Origin: Methylophilaceae bacterium
GTDB lineage: Bacteria; Pseudomonadota; Gammaproteobacteria; Burkholderiales; Methylophilaceae
Assembly (NCBI GenBank): GCA_017880825.1
Contig: JADGRN010000078.1
Coordinates: 1-6,639 of the forward strand
Reading direction: 5' to 3'
DNA length: 6,639 nucleotides
Every line of letters begins with the position of its first letter. The stretch's first letter is position 1. Of this stretch, positions 1 to 6,418 are shown one piece after another. Below the pieces are notes generated by a model. That model saw nothing but the letters and a program-made list of their open reading frames with translations. It was not told the DNA's origin and did not search any database. The translations under genes and the position numbers were made by a program.

Positions 1-643
1 TGACAGTGCCGAACATCCGATAAAAGTCGGAAATCCGAAAATAATTCACATGCTCATAAAAAATATCGAACCATGCCCGGTGTTCGCATATCCAGTCGAA
101 GCATGGCACTTCGATGTATATTTTTCCGCTTCCGCCATTGGCTTCTTTCAATTGAAGCAAGAAGTTAAATGGGTCCTGAATATGCTCTAGCACATGCCGC
201 AACACCAGACCGCTTGCCTTGATACCAACTCCGGGTTCAAAGCAATGGTTCATTGCTCTCGGGTTGCTGCCTTCATAGGTCGGGTCAAAACCAGTAACAT
301 CGAACCCTTTACCCAAGAGCATTTCAAGAAAGAAACCCTTGCCGCAACCTACCTCAACAATCGAATCTCGCCCCATGCACCGATCAATGATGCAGGATAC
401 GGATTCGAGGTGCTCTTGAAACAACGGGCTTAGAGCCTGTTCATTTTGATAGTGAGCATCGTACGCCATCAACTCAGGGCGAAAGGCTGCGTTATAAACG
501 AGTCCAGTCCGTTGGTCTTCCACCAGTTGCACATCTCCTTTGGGGCACGCCTTGGCTTCCGCTTCAGTGGCGTACATACGGTTCTGAAAAATCGGTAATT
601 GCTCTTGTTGATAGAGCAGTTTCGTTTGGTCTGCCTGATTCAT
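1..643 (-). CDS. Class I SAM-dependent methyltransferase, partial (C-terminus beyond left edge)
   Basis: Open reading frame of 214 complete codons from an ATG at 643, running off the window without a stop. Residues 96-103 read VEVGCGKG, the SAM-binding glycine motif; RHVLEH (149-154) and IEVP (177-180) follow, and YEHVNYF (196-202) resembles the catalytic YHEHFSY stretch of sugar C-methyltransferases. This suggests a cytosolic enzyme related to the 407-residue methyltransferase upstream in the operon. The N-terminal part (about 15-75) aligns in style with the zinc-binding domain of that superfamily, but the CxxC pairs are absent: the second pair position reads VEDQRTGL. The ATG overlaps the stop of the preceding SDR gene (ATGA, 640-643), and GAGG lies 7 bases upstream, so the start is well supported. 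Its substrate is not evident; it may methylate the same nucleotide sugar or a sugar residue of the glycan (inference). Base composition is lower in G+C than the central operon genes. Confidence 0.88.
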   Translation of the reverse strand, partial: MNQADQTKLLYQQEQLPIFQNRMYATEAEAKACPKGDVQLVEDQRTGLVYNAAFRPELMAYDAHYQNEQALSPLFQEHLESVSCIIDRCMGRDSIVEVGCGKGFFLEMLLGKGFDVTGFDPTYEGSNPRAMNHCFEPGVGIKASGLVLRHVLEHIQDPFNFLLQLKEANGGSGKIYIEVPCFDWICEHRAWFDIFYEHVNYFRISDFYRMFGTV

Positions 644-1482
644 AGAGATACCTCATGTCTGACACCGACCACACAGGGCGGATCAACAAGGTTGTCTGGA
701 CGTACTCCGAATTTGAGTAGATCGCGGCGACCATATTCATCGGCGATTTGTTCTGCGAGCTGTCGTATCGTTATGGATATGCCAGAGCAAATATTGACCG
801 GCCCCTGCTCGTCGCTTAGTGCGGTTTCTACGATCATTCGTGCGGCTTCGCGAACATCGAGAAAATCACGTATCTGCTTGCCACTAGTCAGTTCGGCAGG
901 TTCACCGGCCATGAGCTTGGCGCGCAAATAGGGCGCCAGCCGCCGTGCATCCTCACCTTCTCCATGAAGATAGAACAAACGGCACCAGGCAAACTCGACC
1001 CCTTGCTGGGGAAGCCATTGCGAAAGCGCCATGAAGGCAGCAGCCTTTGCTCCTGCGTACGGCGTTAATGGCCGCAAGGGAGTTTCAATGGATAGCATAC
1101 CCCCGGTGAGATCGTACTCGAAGCAGGTGCCGATACCGATGAAGCGTCTCACCCCCGCCTGGGCAGCACCTTTCGCCAGTTGAAGCGTCCCAGTCAAACA
1201 ATCGAGATTGTTGGGGGATTGGAGATATTTCCCGGGCTCGGCATACCAAGCGACGTGGATCACGATATCGATGTCTCTGCAAACATCTGCCCACCAAGCG
1301 GCACTCTCTGCAAAGAGGTCCGGTGTGGTGACAACTGTTTCAATGCCTTCCAGAGTTGCAAGCTGACCCTGCTTTCCGTCACGGACCACCCCCCGAACCC
1401 GAGCGCCACGTTCACCTAAAGTCCGCAGCACTTGGCGACCAACAAAGCCGGTGGATCCCGTAAGTAGAACGATGCCCGTCAT
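640..1482 (-). CDS. NAD(P)-dependent SDR-family epimerase/4-ketoreductase of nucleotide sugar
   Basis: A 280-residue extended short-chain dehydrogenase/reductase with a Rossmann fold. The dinucleotide motif is TGSTGFVG (8-15, GxxGxxG). The active site shows Tyr142 and Lys146 in PYAGAK, and GTCFEYD (118-124) sits where the catalytic Ser/Thr is expected, so Thr119 is the candidate. IRDFLDVREAA (204-214) is the conserved region seen in sugar SDRs. Known family members epimerise, dehydrate or reduce nucleotide-activated 4-ketosugars. After C-methylation the pathway still needs a 4-keto reduction, so reductase is the most economical role here (inference). The protein is slightly short at the C-terminus compared with many relatives of 300 or more residues, but it ends cleanly in an ATGA overlap with the next gene. 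Its own ATG overlaps the stop of the C-methyltransferase (1479-1482), with GGAG 5 bases upstream. An epimerase role cannot be excluded. Confidence 0.9.
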   Translation of the reverse strand: MTGIVLLTGSTGFVGRQVLRTLGERGARVRGVVRDGKQGQLATLEGIETVVTTPDLFAESAAWWADVCRDIDIVIHVAWYAEPGKYLQSPNNLDCLTGTLQLAKGAAQAGVRRFIGIGTCFEYDLTGGMLSIETPLRPLTPYAGAKAAAFMALSQWLPQQGVEFAWCRLFYLHGEGEDARRLAPYLRAKLMAGEPAELTSGKQIRDFLDVREAARMIVETALSDEQGPVNICSGISITIRQLAEQIADEYGRRDLLKFGVRPDNLVDPPCVVGVRHEVSL

Positions 1483-2702
1483 GCGATCTCCAGTTTTGGT
1501 ACCGCTGTGACGAATTTCGTACCGAGTTCCGCCAGCCGGCCATTTTGTTGCTTGACCTCAGCGGCAATATTCCAGGGCAGGATCAATAGGTAGTCGGGGC
1601 GATGTTCGAGCAACACGGCCGGTGCCAGGATGGGGATGTGGCTACCCGGCATAAACTTGCCCTGCTTAGCCGCGGCGGCATCGCAGATAAACGGTAGCAG
1701 GTCGGGTTTGACGCCGGCGTAATTGAGCAGGGTGTTGCCCTTGGCGGCGGCGCCGTAAGCGGCCACTTTCTTGCCTACGCGTTTTTGTTCGATCAGAAAA
1801 ACCAGGAGGTCGTCCTTCACCCGGTCTGCCCTGGCTTGAAAGTCTTGATAGGTGGCGAGTGTTTGCAGGCCGCGCCGCGCTTCCTCTGCCAGCAGCGCAC
1901 TAACGGCGGGAGAAACCTGGCGAGCCTCTTCGGCATGGCAGCCATAAATTCGCAAGCTGCCGCCATGGGTGGGCAATTCTTCGACATCCCAGACGCTCAA
2001 GCCGGCGGACTTGAAGATGCGCTCGACTGTGTAAAGCGACAGATAAGAAAAATGCTCGTGATAGACGGTGTCGAACTGGGTGTGTTCGAGCAAGCGCATT
2101 AAATGCGGAAATTCCAGGGTGATGGTGCCGCCGGGTTTGAGCGCAGCTTTCAGGCCTCGGGTAAAGTCGTTGATGTCGGGCACATGGGCATAGACGTTGT
2201 TGCCGGCAATTAGATCGGCCTGCTTGCCCTCAGTGACGAGGCGCTGTGCCAATGACATACCAAAGAATTCGCGCAGGATGGGTATGCCGAGGCTTTCCGC
2301 TGCGGCAGCCGTGCTGGCGGTGGGTTCGATGCCGAGGCAGGGTATGCCCGCCGCGACGAAATTCTTGAGCAGGTAACCGTCGTTGGCCGCTACTTCAATG
2401 ACAAAACTTTCCTTGTTCAGTCCGAGGCGCGCAGTGATCATCCGCGCATAACGGGCGGCGTAATCCAGCCAGCTTTGCGACATGGAAGAAAAGTAGGCGT
2501 AATCGTGGCTGAACAATTCATCTGCCTGGGCGTAATCCTCGGTCTGCATCAGCCAGCAGTGTTCGCAAACATACAGCTTGAGCGGGTAGTAATGCTCCGG
2601 TTTCTTGAGGTCGTCAGCGGTGAGATAGGCGTTGGACGGCGGCGCAAAGCCGAGGTCGAGAAAAATATGTTCCAGCGGTGCGTGGCAGTGTCGGCAGTTC
2701 AT
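1479..2702 (-). CDS. Zinc-finger sugar C-methyltransferase (TylC3/NovU/TcaB9 type)
   Basis: A 407-residue, three-part SAM-dependent methyltransferase, close to the family's usual length. The N-terminal zinc-binding domain has C3/C6 and C46/C49. The central SAM-binding domain carries VIEVAANDGY (101-110) and GIEP (124-127). The C-terminal Rossmann-like domain has AAYGAAAKGN (314-323). Catalytic residues described for TcaB9 (Tyr76, His181, Tyr222, Glu224, His225, quoted from memory) match Tyr68, His173, Tyr214, Glu216 and His217 here at a constant offset of 8; the last three lie in YHEHFSY. Family members transfer a methyl group to C3 of nucleotide-bound 4-keto-6-deoxyhexoses in the cytosol. 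Next to rfbF and rfbG, the likely substrate is a CDP-linked 4-ketosugar rather than a dTDP one (inference). The ATG overlaps the stop of the RmlC-type gene as ATGA (2699-2702), with GGAA 8 bases upstream. The family call is firm; C3 as the methylated position is very likely. Confidence 0.94.
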   Translation of the reverse strand: MNCRHCHAPLEHIFLDLGFAPPSNAYLTADDLKKPEHYYPLKLYVCEHCWLMQTEDYAQADELFSHDYAYFSSMSQSWLDYAARYARMITARLGLNKESFVIEVAANDGYLLKNFVAAGIPCLGIEPTASTAAAAESLGIPILREFFGMSLAQRLVTEGKQADLIAGNNVYAHVPDINDFTRGLKAALKPGGTITLEFPHLMRLLEHTQFDTVYHEHFSYLSLYTVERIFKSAGLSVWDVEELPTHGGSLRIYGCHAEEARQVSPAVSALLAEEARRGLQTLATYQDFQARADRVKDDLLVFLIEQKRVGKKVAAYGAAAKGNTLLNYAGVKPDLLPFICDAAAAKQGKFMPGSHIPILAPAVLLEHRPDYLLILPWNIAAEVKQQNGRLAELGTKFVTAVPKLEIA

Positions 2703-3250
2703 ACAACAATTCCGGGAAAGTCAGCAGTCATCGGAGGATGGCTGCTGTCGCGCTGTGAAAGATCAGTGACCGGCAGCGGCCAGCTTATTCCAAGGTGCGG
2801 CTCGTTGCAGGACACGCCACCTTCCGCTTCGGGCGCGTAAAACGTGGTGTGAAGATACAGCAGTTCGCTGTCTGCTTCCAGTACCTGAAACCCGTGCGCA
2901 CAGCCTTCCGGAATGACCATCATGCGTGCATTCCCGGGCGAGAGTTCCTCGGCATGCCATTGCAGGAAGGTGGGTGAACCGGCGCGCAGGTCAACCGCCA
3001 CGTCCCACACCCGCCCCTTGAGACAGCGCACCAGTTTCATTTCCGCGTGCGGCGGGCGCTGGTAATGCATGCCGCGCATCGCGCCTGCCGCCGCAGTGCG
3101 GGAATGGTTGATTTGGACTATGCGGCGGTCACCGATCACGGCGGCCAACTCACGCTCGCAATAAAGGCGGGCGAATGCGCCCCGGTGGTCGGACAAGGGT
3201 GTGGTTTCGATGACAATGACACCCGGCAGCGCCGTCTGCAAGACATTCAA
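2699..3250 (-). CDS. RmlC-type (dTDP-4-dehydrorhamnose 3,5-epimerase family) sugar epimerase
   Basis: A cupin-fold nucleotide-sugar epimerase of 183 residues when started at the TTG at 3250, close to the usual length of RmlC. Numbered from that start, MRGMHYQ (58-64) holds the expected catalytic base His62. Lys72 lies in EMKLVR, GRVWDVAVDLR (79-89) is the family signature strand, PEGCAHGF (114-121) is the cupin-core motif, and Asp168 in LSQRD is the likely partner of the catalytic His. RmlC proteins act on 4-keto-6-deoxysugars at C3 and C5; some relatives in branched-sugar pathways epimerise one centre only. No dTDP-sugar genes are visible, so a CDP-4-keto-6-deoxyhexose is the likely substrate (inference). 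A GTG at 3262 would add four residues. I prefer TTG because GGAG lies 6 bases before it, it gives a TTGA overlap with the rfbG stop, and the resulting N-terminus (MNVLQTALPGV) matches how RmlC proteins usually begin. Family certain; start moderately sure. Confidence 0.9.
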   Translation of the reverse strand: MNVLQTALPGVIVIETTPLSDHRGAFARLYCERELAAVIGDRRIVQINHSRTAAAGAMRGMHYQRPPHAEMKLVRCLKGRVWDVAVDLRAGSPTFLQWHAEELSPGNARMMVIPEGCAHGFQVLEADSELLYLHTTFYAPEAEGGVSCNEPHLGISWPLPVTDLSQRDSSHPPMTADFPGIVV

Positions 3251-4326
3251 GGGGCGCTCCACTCCTGTCCGTTAGCACGAGCTTGTGCGATGAATGCGGC
3301 AAGTTGGGATCGGCTCTCGATGCCATCATCAGACAGGTAAGCCCGATACCAATCGGCAGTGGCGGCCAGCGCTTCGTCCAGCGGCCACACAGGGCGCCAG
3401 CCGAGCTGCGTGTGCGCCTTGGTGCTATCGAGGTACAGCAGCCCGGCCTCGTGGGGCTGGGGGCGATCTGTCATTTTCCAGCCCAGCTCCGGCCAGTGGC
3501 TTTTCAAGCGCGTCAGCACATCCGCAACGGTGCGGTTGCCTTCTGGCTCGGGGCCGAAGTTCCACGCTTCCGCGAATTCTCGCCGCCCCTCAAGCAGTTT
3601 CTGTCCGAGTAACAAATAACCGCTCAGAGATTCGAGCACATGCTGCCAGGGGCGGGTGGCCAGGGGCGAACGAATTTCCAGTGCATGACCGACGGCAATC
3701 GCCCGCACCAGATCGGGGATCAAGCGGTCTTCCGACCAGTCTCCGCCGCCGATGACGTTGCCCGTGCGCGCCGTGGCGAGCAGCGGCGCCTGTGCTTCAT
3801 GAAAGAACGCGCTGCGGTAACTGGCAGCGATGAGTTCCGCTGCGGCTTTCGACGCGCTGTAGGGATCATGTCCGCCGAGGCGGTCCGTCTCGCAGTAGCC
3901 TCTTTCCCACTCGCGATTCTCATAACATTTGTCGGTGGTGACCACCATGATGGCGCGAACGCTTGCGGTGTGACGGCAAGCTTCAAGTAAGTTGGCCGTG
4001 CCCATGACGTTCGTAGCCCAGGTTTCCAGCGGGTCCCGGTAGGATCGGCGCACCAAGGGTTGTGCCGCCAGATGAAATACGATTTCCGGTTGGACATCCT
4101 TTACCACACGCGCCAAAGCGTGATACTCGCGGATGTCCAGACGGTGATCGGGAATATCGAGTCCCAGCAAATCCCAATGATTGGGCGCAGCATCGGGCGG
4201 CAGCGCCGCTCCGGTCACATCCGCGCCGAGTTCGGTGAGCCACAGCGCGAGCCAACTACCCTTGAAGCCGGTATGCCCGGTCAGCAATACCCGGCGTCCA
4301 CGATATAGCTCACCAAACAACCTCAT
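3247..4326 (-). CDS. rfbG: CDP-glucose 4,6-dehydratase
   Basis: Converts CDP-D-glucose to CDP-4-keto-6-deoxy-D-glucose with tightly bound NAD, in the cytosol; this is the second step of CDP-deoxysugar synthesis. Started at the ATG at 4326 the protein has 359 residues, which I recall as the length of Salmonella RfbG. Visible motifs are TGHTGFKG (16-23, NAD binding), VFHLAAQPLVRRSY (83-96), TTDKCYENREW (130-140) with the dehydratase Thr-Asp-Lys triad, PYSASK (155-160) with catalytic Tyr156 and Lys160, GNVIGGGDW (189-197) and RPWQHV (225-230). These are hallmarks of the CDP-glucose rather than the dTDP-glucose enzyme (RmlB has Thr-Asp-Glu). A GTG at 4359 would add 11 residues, but the ATG at 4326 forms an ATGA overlap with the rfbF stop (4323-4326), has GGAAAG 7 bases upstream and fits the family N-terminus. 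Synonym ddhB. Confidence 0.96.
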   Translation of the reverse strand: MRLFGELYRGRRVLLTGHTGFKGSWLALWLTELGADVTGAALPPDAAPNHWDLLGLDIPDHRLDIREYHALARVVKDVQPEIVFHLAAQPLVRRSYRDPLETWATNVMGTANLLEACRHTASVRAIMVVTTDKCYENREWERGYCETDRLGGHDPYSASKAAAELIAASYRSAFFHEAQAPLLATARTGNVIGGGDWSEDRLIPDLVRAIAVGHALEIRSPLATRPWQHVLESLSGYLLLGQKLLEGRREFAEAWNFGPEPEGNRTVADVLTRLKSHWPELGWKMTDRPQPHEAGLLYLDSTKAHTQLGWRPVWPLDEALAATADWYRAYLSDDGIESRSQLAAFIAQARANGQEWSAP

Positions 4327-5090
4327 GCCCACACTTTCCACGGCGGGTTGCTGTTCCACAGCTCTTCCAGATGATTTTTATCGCGTAGCGTATCCATCGC
4401 CTGCCAGAATCCGCTGTGCTGATAGGACATTAATTGGCCTTCGTGCGCCAATTGCTGTAGAGGCTGCGACTCCCAACTGGTCTGGTCGCCGTGGATATAG
4501 TCAAAAACCGATGGTTCAAGCACGAAAAACCCGCCGTTAATCCAGGCGCCATCGCCTGCGGGCTTCTCCTGGAAGCTGCGGACGGCGGCTCCTTCCAGGT
4601 TGAGCGCGCCGTAACGCCCCGGCGGCTGAATCGCCGTGACGGTGGCTTTCTTTCCATGGTCGCGATGGAACTTTAGCGTCGCACCGATATCGAGATCGGT
4701 GACGCCATCGCCATAGGTAAAGCAGAAGGTTTCGTCGCCGACATAGTCGCGTACCTGTTTCAGGCGACCGCCGGTCAGCGTGTCTTGGCCGGTATCCACC
4801 AGGGTAACGCGCCACGGCTCGGCATTATGCTCATGCACTTCCATGTGGTTCCGCGCCATGTCGAAAGTCACATTCGACATGTGCAGAAAATAGTTGGCGA
4901 AGTATTCTTTCACGATGTAGCCTTTATAGCCTAGGCAAATCACAAAATCGTTGATTCCGTAGTGGGAGTAGATTTTCATGATATGCCACAAAACCGGCTT
5001 GCCGCCGATCTCGATCATCGGCTTGGGCCGTAGATGTGACTCTTCGCTAATGCGCGTTCCGAGGCCACCAGCAAGAATGACGACTTTCAT
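4323..5090 (-). CDS. rfbF: Glucose-1-phosphate cytidylyltransferase
   Basis: Joins CTP and alpha-D-glucose 1-phosphate to give CDP-D-glucose and pyrophosphate, the committed first step of the CDP-deoxysugar pathway in the cytosol. The 255-residue protein is near full identity in motif layout to Salmonella RfbF (about 257 residues). ILAGGLGTR (5-13) is the nucleotide-binding loop, RPKPMIEIGGKP (21-32) supplies the conserved lysine, LGYKGYIVKEYF (53-64) is typical of the cytidylyl branch, and YGDGVTDLD (126-134) contains Asp128, a likely metal ligand. SFQEKP (172-177), NGGFFVL (185-191) and GFWQAMDT (227-234) complete the active site; the last two are characteristic of sugar-phosphate nucleotidyltransferases. 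It is the first gene of a six-gene operon. The ATG at 5090 is preceded by GGAGG (5099-5103) with an 8-base spacer, the strongest ribosome binding site in the window, as expected for an operon leader. Synonym ddhA. Confidence 0.97.
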   Translation of the reverse strand: MKVVILAGGLGTRISEESHLRPKPMIEIGGKPVLWHIMKIYSHYGINDFVICLGYKGYIVKEYFANYFLHMSNVTFDMARNHMEVHEHNAEPWRVTLVDTGQDTLTGGRLKQVRDYVGDETFCFTYGDGVTDLDIGATLKFHRDHGKKATVTAIQPPGRYGALNLEGAAVRSFQEKPAGDGAWINGGFFVLEPSVFDYIHGDQTSWESQPLQQLAHEGQLMSYQHSGFWQAMDTLRDKNHLEELWNSNPPWKVWA

Positions 5091-5098
5091 GTTTCTGG

Positions 5099-5103
5099 CC
5101 TCC
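5099..5103 (-). promoter_or_regulatory. Ribosome binding site of rfbF
   Basis: GGAGG on the minus strand, 8 bases before the ATG at 5090. It fixes the rfbF start and marks entry to the operon. The downstream genes have weaker sites (GGAAAG, GGAG, GGAA, GGAG, GAGG) combined with overlapping stop and start codons. Confidence 0.8.
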
Positions 5104-5154
5104 GGCTAAGTTGAAGTTCCGTCCTGAATGAGTGCTTACTAAACGGGAATCTCC

Positions 5155-5182
5155 AGTAAAGTGGTTCCCTCAGTCAAGACAA
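5155..5182 (-). promoter_or_regulatory. Tentative sigma70-type promoter for the rfbF operon
   Basis: On the minus strand TTGTCT (5182-5177) and TTTACT (5160-5155) are separated by 16 bases, each matching four of six consensus positions. This would give a leader of about 55-60 bases before rfbF. An overlapping TTGACT (5177-5172) is a better -35 box but has no good -10 partner at 17 bases. The match is weak and other AT-rich stretches in the same intergenic region could serve instead. Confidence 0.25.
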
Positions 5183-5200
5183 TAATGCATCGAGTTTAAG

Positions 5201-5239
5201 CGGGCAACATTTCACATGCAGCGGAACGGCGTTGCCCCG
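5201..5239. repeat. Inverted repeat with 7-base arms
   Basis: GGGCAAC at 5202-5208 is the exact reverse complement of GTTGCCC at 5231-5237, with 22 bases between them. One further C-G pair (5201/5239) can form past a single bulged base. The loop is long, so it could be a regulatory dyad or a modest RNA stem. It lies just upstream of the tentative promoter on the minus strand. The function is unknown and a chance origin is possible. Confidence 0.35.
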
Positions 5240-5257
5240 TTATTGCATCTGTTCCCG

Positions 5258-5285
5258 AGTGAGTTTTTGCGCCTCACTATTTTTT
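5258..5285 (+). terminator. Weak Rho-independent terminator-like hairpin on plus strand
   Basis: AGTGAG (5258-5263) pairs with CTCACT (5273-5278) across a 9-base loop and is followed by A and six T (5280-5285). The T-run follows the stem only when read on the plus strand; on the minus strand the stem is preceded by A and followed by CGGGAAC. No plus-strand gene is evident here, so the hairpin either stops antisense transcription or is fortuitous. The stem is short, with three G-C pairs. Confidence 0.28.
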
Positions 5286-5452
5286 AATTATCAATCCCTG
5301 CCCAGTAGGTAGAGAATGCAATAGTACTAAATGAATCTGGAGCTTTCCCCTGAACAATAATAACGTTTGGATATTTTTTGAAAGTATCGCGGATTCAATT
5401 TCGAAGTGCAACACTCAATGGTGGCTTGGTATAGCGCACCGCTGTCCACTCT

Positions 5453-6379
5453 TCAACCTATAAGTTCATGACGCTTGACATGTTCGCGAATATGCAGAAA
5501 ACGATACGCTACCCATACGAGGCTGTCTGCCAGCAACACAACAATACGAAATCCAGCTACCACAGTAATTGCGCCTCCCAGTGACATGGTGCCCTTCAGC
5601 ATCCCCCCGGCGACTGCTTCAAATATACCTATACCTTGTGGGGCGAAAATGGAAATAAATCCTACTCCCCAAGAGAAAAGATAGGTGCCACCTATTTCTA
5701 TTACCGAAGCCGAACCTAGCAGAGATGGGAACGAATATAGATAGAAAATAAAAGTGGTTGAGGCGATTAGCCAGAACAGGGTGATAACACCTATACTTCC
5801 AGCATAAATAGTGCATGGCAGTTTGGCCAAATCCTTGCGCAAGGTGAGGACGGCAGGCATCAGAAGCAGCGCGGCAAAGCCACCCAGCGCGCCAAACACA
5901 GCAACCTTTCCCCATCCTTCAAACCCACGGAATAACCACACGCAAGTGCCACCAATCATAAGTGTAATAGCTGCGGCAAGTACGTTCTCAAGCAATACAA
6001 ATGAGGCAAGTTGATCCGAACTTACGCCATGTTGGTGAAAATCTATTACTCGACCCACTGTATGCCAAATCCCGCCGGGCAAATACCGAGCGGGAAGGTT
6101 ACGTATATGGATATTCAATGCTGTTTGGTAATTTATTCGCGCTCCGCAACCATTAAGTGATATCACAGCAAAGAGGGGAGAAACAAGATGCAGCAAGGCC
6201 CAACTGGCGATGGCCGCAGTGAGATAACCGATACGCGCGTTTTCGATTACAGTAACCATCGCACCACGAGAAATCCAGGCAAAATAGAACAGACAACACA
6301 AAGCCAGAGGAACAAAAATAAATTTAACCGATCTTATCAGCCAGTGCCATTGAGTGCGGGTGGGTAAATGTACAGCCAT
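5453..6379 (-). CDS. UPF0104 / LPG-synthase transmembrane-domain (flippase-like) membrane protein
   Basis: A 308-residue polytopic inner-membrane protein. I count about seven hydrophobic segments, near residues 16-36, 50-75, 124-149, 157-180, 192-216, 229-247 and 266-293. Two family signatures are clear: RYLPGGIWHTVGR (98-110) and PQGIGIFEA (247-255), the usual P-x-G-I-G-x-x-E pattern; Glu131 is another polar residue inside a membrane segment. The family includes the membrane domain of MprF, which flips lysyl-phosphatidylglycerol, and proteins such as archaeal AglD. Members in polysaccharide loci are suspected to move lipid-linked sugars or to assist glycosyltransferases, but that role is inference here. 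The ATG at 6379 has AAGGTGG 4 bases upstream and lies 39 bases after the stop of the preceding gene, suggesting co-transcription with it. G+C content is lower than in the rfb genes. Confidence 0.85.
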   Translation of the reverse strand: MAVHLPTRTQWHWLIRSVKFIFVPLALCCLFYFAWISRGAMVTVIENARIGYLTAAIASWALLHLVSPLFAVISLNGCGARINYQTALNIHIRNLPARYLPGGIWHTVGRVIDFHQHGVSSDQLASFVLLENVLAAAITLMIGGTCVWLFRGFEGWGKVAVFGALGGFAALLLMPAVLTLRKDLAKLPCTIYAGSIGVITLFWLIASTTFIFYLYSFPSLLGSASVIEIGGTYLFSWGVGFISIFAPQGIGIFEAVAGGMLKGTMSLGGAITVVAGFRIVVLLADSLVWVAYRFLHIREHVKRHELIG

Positions 6380-6418
6380 CAGGCCACCTTGCTCAAGCTA
6401 TGGGGGGCTGAACCCCGT

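Larger units (their letters stand above)
5091..5452. other. AT-rich intergenic region upstream of the CDP-sugar operon
   Basis: About 360 bases between the flippase-like gene and rfbF with no convincing coding frame on either strand. A hand count of row 5281-5340 gives 21 G+C of 60, far below the neighbouring genes. It contains the rfbF ribosome binding site, a tentative promoter, an inverted repeat and a plus-strand terminator-like hairpin, listed separately. I see no Rho-independent terminator on the minus strand after the flippase-like gene, so readthrough from it into rfbF is possible. I looked for a JUMPstart/ops (RfaH) element, which often precedes such operons, and did not find a clear match. 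Confidence 0.7.

Noticed and set aside
194..433. Plus-strand 79-codon open frame near the left edge
   Set aside because: It is antisense to the partial methyltransferase, whose SAM motif and catalytic-like YEH stretch are clear in the minus-strand frame.
640..720. Possible frameshift at the 3' end of the SDR gene, because the protein is a little short
   Set aside because: The stop overlaps a well-supported ATG of the next gene with its own GAGG site, so the end looks natural. I see no SDR-like continuation in another frame.
3294..3755. Plus-strand open frame of 153 codons opposite rfbG
   Set aside because: It lies entirely antisense to the firmly identified rfbG, has an arginine- and alanine-rich composition typical of a shadow frame in G+C-rich DNA, and has no recognisable motif.
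4327..4359. GTG at 4359 as the rfbG start
   Set aside because: It adds 11 residues not seen in the Salmonella-type protein and extends the overlap with rfbF, whereas the ATG at 4326 gives a 359-residue protein and an ATGA overlap.
5185..5320. Recurring TGCA/ATGCAT motifs in the intergenic region
   Set aside because: Four-base motifs at irregular spacing (about 5186, 5217, 5244 and 5317) are expected by chance and show no consistent longer repeat.
5091..5452. JUMPstart/ops element expected before polysaccharide operons
   Set aside because: No GGCGGTAG-type sequence is present on either strand of the intergenic region; only a partial GGTAG-like stretch near 5308 was seen.
6403..6415. GGGG/CCCC mini-hairpin between the partial gene and the flippase-like gene
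   Set aside because: Only four base pairs, and no T-run follows it on the minus strand, so it does not support a terminator.
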